Source: an uncultured Ruminiclostridium sp.
GTDB lineage: Bacteria; Bacillota; Clostridia; Oscillospirales; Ruminococcaceae
Direction of reading: 5' to 3'
DNA length: 64,000 nt
Assembly: GCA_905235805.1 (NCBI GenBank)
Contig: CAJOMV010000016.1
Span: 1 to 64,000 of the forward strand
Part shown: positions 56,174-63,642 of the stretch, piece after piece
How the letters are laid out: the number at the start of each line of letters is the position of its first letter
Numbering within the stretch: the first letter of the stretch is position 1
The notes under the pieces: model-generated
What the model was told of the DNA's origin: nothing
The model's database searches: none
Seen by the model: only the letters and a program-made list of their open reading frames with translations
Position numbers and translations under genes: made by a program

Positions 56174-56353
56174 TCATTTTTTTCCTGTGAATTTAAGGAG
56201 CATTTCCGCGTATTGTTTCATCGTCACGGCTATCGCCGCGCAGTGCGCGAGTGAGACCCGCACACGGAACGGCAGCCGCACGATGAGCATGAGAGCGGCT
56301 GATGCTGCCGCCATCACGCCTAACGTTTTCATCAGCTCCGGTATCGGCTTCAT
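56174..56353 (-). CDS. Small membrane protein, 59 aa (missing from the ORF track)
   Basis: MKPIPELMKTLGVMAAASAA..., 59 aa, below the track's length cut. One clear hydrophobic helix (about 11-26), then the basic segment RLPFRVRV and a second amphipathic/hydrophobic stretch (about 33-46), ending KFTGKK. The RBS ATGGAGGTGA is near-perfect and seven bases before the ATG. It lies 31 bases after the VirD4-like gene and 43 before the Sel1 gene. It may provide the membrane anchor that both the VirD4-like ATPase and the FtsH-like protease lack; this is inference. Confidence 0.7.
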   Translation of the reverse strand: MKPIPELMKTLGVMAAASAALMLIVRLPFRVRVSLAHCAAIAVTMKQYAEMLLKFTGKK

Positions 56354-56384
56354 CGCGTCACCTCCATATCGTAGTCCTCACGGC

Positions 56385-58019
56385 TCAATCATCGGTCGTG
56401 AACAGCAGACCGTTCAGGAACGCGTAGTCCATCTCTTCCTCGCTTAGCTCACCGTCCTCGTCATTTTCATCAACGTCCTCGGTCACTTCTGTTAACCAGC
56501 TGTTGAAGAAGTTGATCAGAGTATGTATGCCGAACACGGTGCCTACCTTTCCCGATTTGCCGCCCGCGCTTTCCGGCGCTTCATTCTCCTGCGCCGGAGC
56601 ACAGCGTTTCAGGAACTCATAGCTGTCGATATCGGGGAGCTCTGTGAAGAATACCGTATTTCCGTCGATGAACACTGCCTCCTTATAGTCGCGTTCCTTG
56701 CGAAGCTCACGGAGCATATCGGGTCTGACGAAATTATGCGGTCTTCCGTCCTCATTGATGAAGGTCTCTCCGCAGAGGTCGCAGATGTAGTTCACCAGAT
56801 CCTTGTCGGAGCTTTGCAGGAACAGTGTGTTACGACAGTTGCCGATTATTGTGCCGGCATGATCAACGTATGTCGTTTCGAGCTGATTTTTGGACTGACA
56901 TACCAGAAACCAGCGCATACAGCGGCTTCGGGAAGCCGATATCTTAGACTTCATATCGTTTATGTGCAGATTGCAGAATTCATCACAGATGAAGTTCACT
57001 CTGCACGGCGGCTCGCTCCTTCCCATATACGTCCTGCCATACTCCTCGATAAGGCGGGTGTAGAATGTATCCGTAAGAAGTCCCGAGACCATATCGTAAG
57101 CCGAGGTCTCATCGGGTATGATGAGGAACACGCAGGTCGGTTCCTTGTAGATATCGGTCACCTTGAAGCTCGACACCGACAGCATTTCCGACAGGGAAGG
57201 CTCCGAAGCGAAGGGCTTGATGAGCGAATGAACAAAGCCGAGTATCGAGCCTGTCATTTTGTCCGCCGGATTGAGCGCAACATTCTCCAATGCGGCGAAA
57301 TTTTCCGGGCTTAGCTTCTCACGGAAGAAATCCAGACTGTTTTCCGCGCATTCAGCTATCTTACGCAGCGAGTGCATATTTGCGAACTCCGCCAGCGACA
57401 GCATATTCACCCCGTCGGGCTTGCCGAACTCGATACCCATAATGAATATCATCTCAATTATAGCCGACAGATAAGATACCGCCTGGTCAGCCCATATAGG
57501 CTCGTCATCGTGCTCGAATTTCGTCCCGAGTGCCGCCAGCAGTCTGGATATCTCCGTTGCCGCTTTTCGCTTCTGCCCGCTGCGGTACAGCGTGAACGGG
57601 TGCTCCAGAATGCTGAAGCAATCCTTGTCGAAGGTCCTGAAATCGAGGTACACCGTATGTATGCCCTTCTTTTCCAGAAATCCCCGAAGAGCCGGGTTGG
57701 CGGACAGCTCCCCCTTGACATCGGTGACGAACGCGGATTCACCCGCGCCCGTCGTCATCGCTATCAGAGGAGCTATAACGCATCTCGATTTCTTGCACCC
57801 GGTCTCACCGAAGATGAGAGTGTTCTCGGTGAGATCGTTGACGTATACCTCCGAACCCCTTTTTAACAGCGGGATACCGCTTGCGGGGAATTTGCCCGCA
57901 GCCGACAGCTCCACCGCCCTGTACTTCCTCATGATGTCATCTGCCGACGCGGCTTCGGCACCTGCCGGATAGGCATACGGTCCCCAGTCGGAGTAGTAAT
58001 CATAGTTGTTGTTTCTCAT
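56385..58019 (-). CDS. VirD4/TraG-like P-loop ATPase without transmembrane anchor
   Basis: 544 aa. Coupling-protein features: TENTLIFGETGCKKSRCV (Walker A at 71-78), FVTDVKGEL after it, Walker B VNFICDEFCNLH (Asp346/Glu347), and the C-terminal motif WFLVCQSKNQLETTY...IIGNCRNTLFLQSSDKD typical of type IV coupling ATPases. The P-loop is odd: the last Gly before Lys is Lys (GETGCKKS). The two N-terminal membrane helices of VirD4 are absent; the start is Tyr/Asn-rich. A Glu/Asp-rich tail follows. No relaxase, VirB4, VirB6 or other secretion gene is near, so a role outside conjugation is likely. Confidence 0.82.
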   Translation of the reverse strand: MRNNNYDYYSDWGPYAYPAGAEAASADDIMRKYRAVELSAAGKFPASGIPLLKRGSEVYVNDLTENTLIFGETGCKKSRCVIAPLIAMTTGAGESAFVTDVKGELSANPALRGFLEKKGIHTVYLDFRTFDKDCFSILEHPFTLYRSGQKRKAATEISRLLAALGTKFEHDDEPIWADQAVSYLSAIIEMIFIMGIEFGKPDGVNMLSLAEFANMHSLRKIAECAENSLDFFREKLSPENFAALENVALNPADKMTGSILGFVHSLIKPFASEPSLSEMLSVSSFKVTDIYKEPTCVFLIIPDETSAYDMVSGLLTDTFYTRLIEEYGRTYMGRSEPPCRVNFICDEFCNLHINDMKSKISASRSRCMRWFLVCQSKNQLETTYVDHAGTIIGNCRNTLFLQSSDKDLVNYICDLCGETFINEDGRPHNFVRPDMLRELRKERDYKEAVFIDGNTVFFTELPDIDSYEFLKRCAPAQENEAPESAGGKSGKVGTVFGIHTLINFFNSWLTEVTEDVDENDEDGELSEEEMDYAFLNGLLFTTDD

Positions 58020-58048
58020 ATTTATTCCCCCTTTACGGCTTCTGCATT

Positions 58049-58762
58049 TTATGGGCTGATGCCTTCATTCTCTTGTATGAGCTCTTTGTCCGCGATATGT
58101 GCGAATTCAAGCGCTGTTTTCGCATCGGTCACATAAGGGAGCGAATACTCGCTCTTCAGATAAGCCGACACGTCCTGCGGTCTTATCACACCGACCGACG
58201 ACAGATCCAGCATCTCATCGCACATATCATTTATCATCATTATGTTCAGCAGCGGATCCATCCTCGGAGCTCGAAGCATAGCGGCGATAAGCTTTGCTGC
58301 TTCCTGCGTGGCACACCTCCGTTCAATGTAGCAGACAAGCGCCGCAGTATCTGTGAGAGTGCAGTCCTCCGTAAACGTTCCTCGCATATATTTTCTTGCC
58401 GCGCTGAACAGCTTTGCCGAGTCTGCTCTCGAATGGTTCCCCACCGTGAATATGTAATCTGCGCGGTGCTGCATATCGTGGAAGAATTTCATTGCTATCG
58501 TCAGATACTCATCTTTCTCATGCCCTATCCATTCCGACAGGTCAATTACCATAGTGATACGTTTGCCCTTTACCGCGGACGAGAGCTGCATTGCGCGCAG
58601 CATGGTCTTCAGCTCATTGAAATCCTTAAAGAGCGGTACATACTGCATGTGGTAATGCAGGATCTCCTGTCCCACGGCGGCAATTCTGTCGGCAGCGTAC
58701 TCATTGTCGGTCGCGCCGGTGATAAGTATTGTGAAAGCGTTCATTTTTTTGATTTTTGTCAT
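58049..58762 (-). CDS. Unknown protein heading the VirD4-like/Clp-FtsH cluster
   Basis: 237 aa, unrecognised. Alternating strands and helices: FTILITGATD, then KRITMVIDLSEWIG (a Walker-B-like strand ending in Asp), YIFTVGNHSRADSAKLFSAARKYM, and a helical C-terminal half with many Met. This looks like a Rossmann or P-loop-like fold without a Walker A motif, for example a non-hydrolysing partner of the next ATPase. That is an impression from secondary structure, not a match. RBS AAAGGAC, start ATG 58762; ATG 58744 is an alternative. Gap to the VirD4-like gene is 29 bases. Confidence 0.7.
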   Translation of the reverse strand: MTKIKKMNAFTILITGATDNEYAADRIAAVGQEILHYHMQYVPLFKDFNELKTMLRAMQLSSAVKGKRITMVIDLSEWIGHEKDEYLTIAMKFFHDMQHRADYIFTVGNHSRADSAKLFSAARKYMRGTFTEDCTLTDTAALVCYIERRCATQEAAKLIAAMLRAPRMDPLLNIMMINDMCDEMLDLSSVGVIRPQDVSAYLKSEYSLPYVTDAKTALEFAHIADKELIQENEGISP

Positions 58763-58815
58763 GTGATCAAGTCCTTTCTATTTTTTAGTTTACGAAAGCG
58801 CGTTGCCGCTTTCAT
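58759..58815 (-). CDS. Possible 18-aa leader peptide
   Basis: MKAATRFRKLKNRKDLIT, highly basic. Its TGA overlaps the ATG of the 237-aa gene (ATGA), which would couple translation. AAAAAGGAC lies upstream but only one base from the ATG, so initiation may be poor. The ORF also contains a GAAAGCG/CGCTTTC hairpin at its start. Speculative. Confidence 0.3.
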   Translation of the reverse strand: MKAATRFRKLKNRKDLIT

Positions 58816-59342
58816 GTCCTTTTTGCGCAAGCATTTTTCAGTTCTTTTTTACTACACAAATCAAGTTTTGCGCACATGCGCATGACCAATATCATATCTG
58901 ACAGTCTGTGCAGAACACATACCGTCAAAGGTGATACAACCTTATATTCTTTCAATACCTCCCTTCAAAATTTCTCCGAGCACGCCTTGCGTACAAGCAC
59001 ACAGGATATCTGAGATCCGTAAGGAATACATACTTTTTCATGTGTTACAGCCTTATATCCCTTCAGATACCATCTTCCCCAAAATTTCAAGTCAGCGACC
59101 TTGTCGCATGAATCAGACTCTTAAGAATGCCACAGGCAAAAATGAATCGTCATATATCATGATATTAGTTGTTCTAAGTGCTTATGCAATTTTAATATAA
59201 TACATTTTCTATAATAATCTTAAATAATAATAAAATGCTTTTATAAAAGTATTTATATGAAGTTATTAATGTCCGCACGCCGAGATAGATAAGATATAAT
59301 AAGTAATGCGCAAGAAACTATAAGCAAAAATGGCTATGCCGC
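58816..59342. other. 527-base AT-rich intergenic region with an imperfect direct repeat
   Basis: No convincing gene on either strand. Two related segments of about 55-60 bases, 111 bases apart, begin ACAACCTTATATTCTTTCA (58937) and ACAGCCTTATATCCCTTCA (59047); both continue ATACC, then CAAAATTTC and CCTTG. Bases about 59165-59260 are extremely AT-rich. No consensus sigma-A or sigma-28 promoter for the downstream minus-strand cluster was found. Confidence 0.5.
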
Positions 59343-59385
59343 ATAAAAAAAACGCCTCGCAGCGTATGATACGCTGCGGGGCGTT
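59343..59385 (-). terminator. Terminator of the metallophosphoesterase pair
   Basis: AACGCCTCGCAGCGTAT, one base, ATACGCTGCGGGGCGTT; on the minus strand followed by TTTTTTTTATGC. Strong intrinsic terminator. Confidence 0.85.
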
Positions 59386-59409
59386 GTCAATATATGAAAT
59401 TAATGTGAT

Positions 59410-60096
59410 CTATAGCTCAATGATATCGTCATACAGACAGAAATACTTCTCTTCGATGACATTGTCCTCATGGAAATGCCCGAAAAACCATGCCCGGAAC
59501 TCGGTGCTTTCAGCGACCCGCTGTAAATACTGCCGCAGCTCGAGCTCGCTGTCCGAGATCAGATAATATCCCATATCGTCAACTATCTCACGGGGACCTG
59601 TGTGTGTCAGGATATAATCGACTTTAAAGCCGTGCGCCTCAAGGTTCTGCCAGCCCTCGGCATATTCCTCCCTGTTCGGGAGCTCCTCGGGAAACCATGA
59701 GCGCCCTTTTACCCGGTGTATTCTGTCGATGCTGTAAGCTCCCCCGAACGTGAAGAAGGTCGTCCCGCCGATATCAAAAAACTGTCCGCGCATGAGGTGT
59801 ATGATATCGTCATAGATGAAATGCACCTTTCCGCCGTTCCATTCACTGACAGGATATTCTCCGAGCATGTCGAAATTCTCGTGATTGCCGTCTATCCACA
59901 GCACAGTAACGGGAAGGCTGCGCAGAATGCGGCGGGTCTCGGCTTCCTCCGCCGCGGTGAAGCCGCACACTCCCACATCTCCGCATATTATCAGGAAGTC
60001 GTCCTTCGAGAACTCGTCCTCTCTGCCCTCAAAGAAGCGCTCCGTCTTACCGATATCCAAAGTTCCGTGTGTGTCACCCGTAACCCAAAATCTCAA
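59410..60096 (-). CDS. Calcineurin-like metallophosphoesterase
   Basis: 228 aa from TTG 60096, chosen because GGGAGGTGA lies six bases upstream and the resulting start RFWVTGDTHG is the usual one; the track start at 60159 overlaps the preceding gene. Metal-binding motifs: GDTHG, CGDVG, GNHENF, THTGP, GHFH. A soluble phosphodiesterase or phosphatase, substrate unknown. Second of two tandem metallophosphoesterases. Confidence 0.88.
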   Translation of the reverse strand: MRFWVTGDTHGTLDIGKTERFFEGREDEFSKDDFLIICGDVGVCGFTAAEEAETRRILRSLPVTVLWIDGNHENFDMLGEYPVSEWNGGKVHFIYDDIIHLMRGQFFDIGGTTFFTFGGAYSIDRIHRVKGRSWFPEELPNREEYAEGWQNLEAHGFKVDYILTHTGPREIVDDMGYYLISDSELELRQYLQRVAESTEFRAWFFGHFHEDNVIEEKYFCLYDDIIEL

Positions 60097-60125
60097 TCCG
60101 TCACCTCCCGGCTCATGCCGCTCGC

Positions 60126-60815
60126 TTAAACATAGAATTCCTCCATAGTATCGAGGCACAGGCAGGCAAGTCTGCCGCCGTCATACCATGCCCCGCAGTC
60201 TATGAAGATGTTCCCGCTGCTGTGTATTATGGAATTCTCACCGTTGATAAGCTCTGTGGGTGTATGCCCGGCGACGACGTATATGCTCTCGTCCGCGAAA
60301 TACCTGAAAGCAGGGTCGGGTCTGTGCCACACAAGGTCATTCACCGTATAATCGGACAGCTTCTTGTCGGGACTGAAATGATCAAAGCCTGAGTGTACCA
60401 TTATGAAGGTCTTGTCTCCGACATCGACAGCCTCGCACAGCAGAAATTCCGACATATAATCAAGGACATCTATCCTGTCGGGATATGACAGCTTTGCGAA
60501 GCCCTCTATGGTGTATGCCCCGCCGTTCACCAGCCAATCCTCCATTGCCGCTTCCACAGCGTTTTCCGTTTCTTCGCCGTTCTCACTGCCGAACATCATA
60601 TCGAGAACGTCCAGCGCCATAAGCTCATGGTTGCCGATTATGGGGTGTACATTCGGGCGCTTCATCATATCGAGCAGCACCTCGACAGGCTTTTCCCCGC
60701 GGTCAACCACATCTCCGAGGATATAGAGCTCATCGTCGTCCGAGAACTCTATGAGCTCCAGCATTTTCATATATTTATCATACATTCCGTGTATATCTGA
60801 CATTGCGTAGATCAT
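60126..60815 (-). CDS. PPP-type metallophosphatase
   Basis: 229 aa from ATG 60815 (GGGGA upstream). Motifs MSDIHGMYDKY, LGDVVDRGEKP, IGNHELMAL, VHSGFDHF and VAGHTPTE are those of the bacterial serine/threonine phosphatase and diadenosine tetraphosphatase group. It may remove phosphate from proteins or nucleotides; the residues do not decide. It is 29 bases ahead of the second phosphoesterase gene. Confidence 0.88.
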   Translation of the reverse strand: MIYAMSDIHGMYDKYMKMLELIEFSDDDELYILGDVVDRGEKPVEVLLDMMKRPNVHPIIGNHELMALDVLDMMFGSENGEETENAVEAAMEDWLVNGGAYTIEGFAKLSYPDRIDVLDYMSEFLLCEAVDVGDKTFIMVHSGFDHFSPDKKLSDYTVNDLVWHRPDPAFRYFADESIYVVAGHTPTELINGENSIIHSSGNIFIDCGAWYDGGRLACLCLDTMEEFYV

Positions 60816-60852
60816 TGCAGTTCCCCACACAAAAACTATGTATCTTGCTATA

Positions 60853-60881
60853 ATTATAGCTTATTTATTTATAAAAGTCAA
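60853..60881 (-). promoter_or_regulatory. Sigma-A promoter of the metallophosphoesterase pair
   Basis: On the minus strand TTGACT (60881-60876), 17-base spacer, TATAAT (60858-60853), about 38 bases before ATG 60815. Confidence 0.8.
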
Positions 60882-60951
60882 GGAAATACATAATCCCGGG
60901 GAGCTGTCAGTGTTCTGTAAAGTCAAGATATTCCCAAGGGCAGCGAGACAG

Positions 60952-60989
60952 AAAAAATACCGCCTCAGGTAAGACCCCGAGACGGTATT
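60952..60989 (-). terminator. Terminator of tRNA-Arg
   Basis: On the minus strand AATACCGTCTC...GAGGCGGTATT followed by TTTTTC, about 20 bases after the tRNA 3' end. Confidence 0.8.
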
Positions 60990-61008
60990 GGAACCGGCGG
61001 CTCGCCGG

Positions 61009-61085
61009 TGGCGCGCCACAAGGGATTCGAACCCCTGACCCCTTGGTTCGTAGCCAAGTACTCTATCCAGCTGAGCTAGTGGCGC
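61009..61085 (-). tRNA. tRNA-Arg (anticodon ACG)
   Basis: 77 bases including an encoded CCA. Acceptor stem GCGCCAC/GTGGCGC with discriminator G; D arm GCTC-AGCTGGATA-GAGT; anticodon stem CTTGG/CCAAG with loop CTACGAA, giving ACG; T arm CAGGGGTTCGAATCCCTTG. It is transcribed alone from its own consensus promoter and followed by a terminator. The ORF drawn across it (60861-61091) is not a gene. Confidence 0.97.
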
Positions 61086-61120
61086 ATACAAAAATCTCCT
61101 CTTTGAGATTTGCTTGTTAT

Positions 61121-61149
61121 ATTATACACTATTGAACATGATTTGTCAA
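61121..61149 (-). promoter_or_regulatory. Consensus promoter of tRNA-Arg
   Basis: On the minus strand TTGACA (61149-61144), 17-base spacer, TATAAT (61126-61121), about 35 bases before the tRNA. Confidence 0.85.
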
Positions 61150-61189
61150 GCATTTTTTTAATTTTGTGAGAAATATATGAAAATAGTCC

Positions 61190-61218
61190 TTGACCGTGGT
61201 GTAAAAATATGGTATAAT
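61190..61218 (+). promoter_or_regulatory. Sigma-A promoter of putP
   Basis: TTGACC, 17-base spacer, TATAAT, about 30 bases before ATG 61248 with RBS AAAGGAGAA. Confidence 0.8.
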
Positions 61219-61247
61219 AAATCATTAAATTGTTAAAGGAGAAGAAC

Positions 61248-62780
61248 ATGACTATCATAATAATAACCATTGTTTGCTATCTGGCGCTTATGGTCGGGAT
61301 AGGCATTGCGTTCTCGCGGAAGAACAAGGATGTAGGTGACTTCTATCTCGGCGGCAGGCGCTTGGGACCTATCGTCACCGCAATGAGTGCGGAGGCGTCG
61401 GATATGAGCAGCTGGCTGCTCATGGGCTTGCCGGGACTGGCGTATCTGTGCGGCTGCGCCGAGGTAGGCTGGACAGCTATCGGGCTTGCGATAGGCACAT
61501 ACCTCAACTGGCTGATAGTTGCCAAAAGGCTTCGCCTGTATTCTCACAGATGCGGTGCCATCACTATCCCTGATTTCTTCGCAAAGCGCTACCGCGAGGA
61601 CAAGAACATACTCCTCGGTGTTTCGGCGCTCATAATCCTCATATTTTTCATTCCCTACACAGCGTCGGGCTTCTCGGCGTGCGGAAAGCTGTTTGAGCAG
61701 CTCTTCGGGTGGGACTACCACCTTGCCATGCTCATAAGCGCGGGCATAATCATTCTCTATACGAGCATCGGCGGCTTCCTCGCGGCAAGCACCACCGACC
61801 TTATCCAGAGTATCGTAATGACCGCGGCGCTCATTATAGTCGTTGTTTTCGGCGTGGGCAACGCAGGCGGCATCGACAACGTCATAGAGAACGCAAAGGG
61901 CTTGAACGGCTACCTCACCCTGTTCGAGAACCACAACGCGGCGGACAACTCCTCGTCGCCGTATGATGCTCTTACGATAGCCTCTACTCTCGCGTGGGGG
62001 CTCGGCTACTTCGGTATGCCCCATATCCTCCTGCGCTTCATGGCGATAAAGGATCACACCAAGATCAAGATCTCCCGCCGCATAGCTTCGGTATGGGTAG
62101 TAATCTCCATGTCCATCGCGATATTCATAGGCATAATCGGCAATGCTCTCAGCAATAGCGGTATCATTGAAACATTCACCAAGAGCTCCGAATCCGAGAC
62201 CGTGATAATCAAGATCGCGTTCCTGATGAACGAGAACGGTCCGCTGCTCGCGATATTCGCGGGACTTATCTTCGCGGGCATACTTGCCTGCACGATGTCC
62301 ACCGCGGACTCACAGCTCCTTGCCGCTTCCTCCAGCGCCTCGGAGAATATCCTCAAGGGTGTGTTTCGGATCAAGCTCTCCGATAAGCAGTCAATGCTTG
62401 TCGCAAGAGGTATCCTTCTCATCATAGCGGTCATAGCGGCAATCATCGCTTGGGACAAGGACAGCTCCATATTCAGGATCGTATCCTTCGCTTGGGCAGG
62501 CTTCGGCGCCACCTTCGGTCCCGTTATGCTGCTCGCGCTGTTCTGGAAGCGCTCCAATAAGTGGGGAGCCGTTGCGGGAATGGCAGTCGGCGGCGTAATG
62601 GTATTCGTCTGGAAGTTCGTTCTCAATCCGATAGGCGGTCTGTTCTCGATATACGAGCTCCTTCCCGCGTTCCTGCTCGCTCTCGCAGCCGATATCATGG
62701 TATCGCTGCTTACAGACGCCCCCGAAAAGGCTGTCGAAACCGAGTTCGACTCTGTTATGGCAGAGGTCAGACAGAAATAA
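61248..62780 (+). CDS. putP: Sodium/proline symporter PutP
   Basis: 510 aa from ATG 61248. About 13 membrane helices. PutP hallmarks: FYLGGRRLGPIVTAMSAEASDMSSWLLMGLPG, VGWTAIGLAIGTYLNW, IPYTASGF and TMSTADSQLLAASSSASEN (sodium-site Ser/Thr). The S-A-x-A-S-D-M-S-x-W-L-L-M-G-L-P-G stretch points to proline rather than other solutes. Transcribed alone, closed by a terminator. It is related to, but clearly distinct from, the symporter at 24854. Confidence 0.92.
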   Translation: MTIIIITIVCYLALMVGIGIAFSRKNKDVGDFYLGGRRLGPIVTAMSAEASDMSSWLLMGLPGLAYLCGCAEVGWTAIGLAIGTYLNWLIVAKRLRLYSHRCGAITIPDFFAKRYREDKNILLGVSALIILIFFIPYTASGFSACGKLFEQLFGWDYHLAMLISAGIIILYTSIGGFLAASTTDLIQSIVMTAALIIVVVFGVGNAGGIDNVIENAKGLNGYLTLFENHNAADNSSSPYDALTIASTLAWGLGYFGMPHILLRFMAIKDHTKIKISRRIASVWVVISMSIAIFIGIIGNALSNSGIIETFTKSSESETVIIKIAFLMNENGPLLAIFAGLIFAGILACTMSTADSQLLAASSSASENILKGVFRIKLSDKQSMLVARGILLIIAVIAAIIAWDKDSSIFRIVSFAWAGFGATFGPVMLLALFWKRSNKWGAVAGMAVGGVMVFVWKFVLNPIGGLFSIYELLPAFLLALAADIMVSLLTDAPEKAVETEFDSVMAEVRQK

Positions 62781-62796
62781 TTGCGGATATAAGTCA

Positions 62797-62835
62797 AGCC
62801 AGGAAGCGGTCACGCCGTTTCCTGGCTCTTTTGTT
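62797..62835 (+). terminator. Terminator of putP
   Basis: AGCCAGGAAGCGG, 5-base loop, CCGTTTCCTGGCT (one mismatch), then CTTTTGTT. Confidence 0.75.
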
Positions 62836-62845
62836 ATCTCATTCG

Positions 62846-63472
62846 TCAGAACAGCTGTCCCGGGAGTTTAAGCTTCTCCCGCGGCGGGAAGCTCTCGTCG
62901 AAGCGCTCCGCGTCAGCGTCGTCCACATAGTAGCCCTGCGGGGTCAGATAGACGCCGGTTATCCCGTCGAGGAAGCCGGGAATAAGCTCCTTACAGAGGA
63001 AGAATGACGTGTCCGCGCCCTCCGGAAGGTCGTGGTACCTTATGCCGAAGAGGCTCGCATAGTCGAAGCCGCTCTTGCCGTAGAATCCGATATTCCCTTC
63101 AAACAGCACAGCTCCGAAGCCCATTTCCGCAGCCTTTTCAAGCGAGAAGTCCAGCAGAGCCTTGCCATACCCCTTTCGCTGCAGCTCCGGGGCGATGCAG
63201 ACAGGTCCCATGGTCAGCACGCCGATATCCCTGCCGTCGTCGGATCTGATGACAGTCCTCATGAACATATTCTGACCTATGAGACTGCCGCCGCGCTCCA
63301 TTACAAAGTCGAGCTCCTTCACAAACGCCGGGTCATCGCGGAGCCGATGCATCACATAATGCTCGCTGCACCCGGGGCGGTATACGTTCCAGAATGCCCG
63401 TCTTATAAGCTCCTCGACCGGTCTGTGGTCGTTATTCGTTTCGGGACGAATGATATAGTCATTTTTATTCAT
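62846..63472 (-). CDS. GNAT family N-acetyltransferase
   Basis: 208 aa. GNAT core about 5-150: IRPETNNDHRPVEELIRRAF, the acetyl-CoA loop LQRKGYGKALLDFSLEKA and the late strand AVLFEGNIGFYGKSGF. The C-terminal 50 residues form a small extra segment. Transfers acetyl from acetyl-CoA to an unknown amine. RBS AGGAGGTTAAAT. Confidence 0.88.
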   Translation of the reverse strand: MNKNDYIIRPETNNDHRPVEELIRRAFWNVYRPGCSEHYVMHRLRDDPAFVKELDFVMERGGSLIGQNMFMRTVIRSDDGRDIGVLTMGPVCIAPELQRKGYGKALLDFSLEKAAEMGFGAVLFEGNIGFYGKSGFDYASLFGIRYHDLPEGADTSFFLCKELIPGFLDGITGVYLTPQGYYVDDADAERFDESFPPREKLKLPGQLF

Positions 63473-63514
63473 TATTTAACCTCCTGAAAATTGCTGACTT
63501 CAATTGCCTTTCAG

Positions 63515-63548
63515 CGGGAGGTTTGTCCGACAGCGCGCAAACCTCCCG
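63515..63548 (-). terminator. Hairpin downstream of the epimerase gene
   Basis: CGGGAGGTTTG, 12-base loop, CAAACCTCCCG: a perfect 11-bp stem. No long U-tract, so termination is likely but not certain. It stands between the epimerase and the GNAT gene. Confidence 0.5.
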
Positions 63549-63642
63549 GTCAGCCTGCTATCTCCGATGTGTTGTACTTTCTCAAACAGTACTCTCCTGT
63601 AAATCAAATTCTATAATAATCGCCCCGCGGCGTTATTACCGT

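Noticed and set aside
52728-58815. Reading the VirD4-like cluster as an integrated conjugative element
   Set aside because: No integrase, relaxase, VirB4, VirB6, replication gene or attachment-site repeat was seen; the cluster lies between ordinary chromosomal genes with a shared terminator on one side.
58933-59110. Direct repeats as a CRISPR array
   Set aside because: Only two imperfect copies, unequal and too long, and no cas genes in the window.
58931-59200. 89-aa plus-strand ORF before the VirD4-like cluster
   Set aside because: Its apparent internal repeat (QPYI...S) just reflects the DNA direct repeat; there is no RBS and the composition is not protein-like.
60861-61091. 76-aa minus-strand ORF
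   Set aside because: It runs straight through the tRNA-Arg gene and its terminator.
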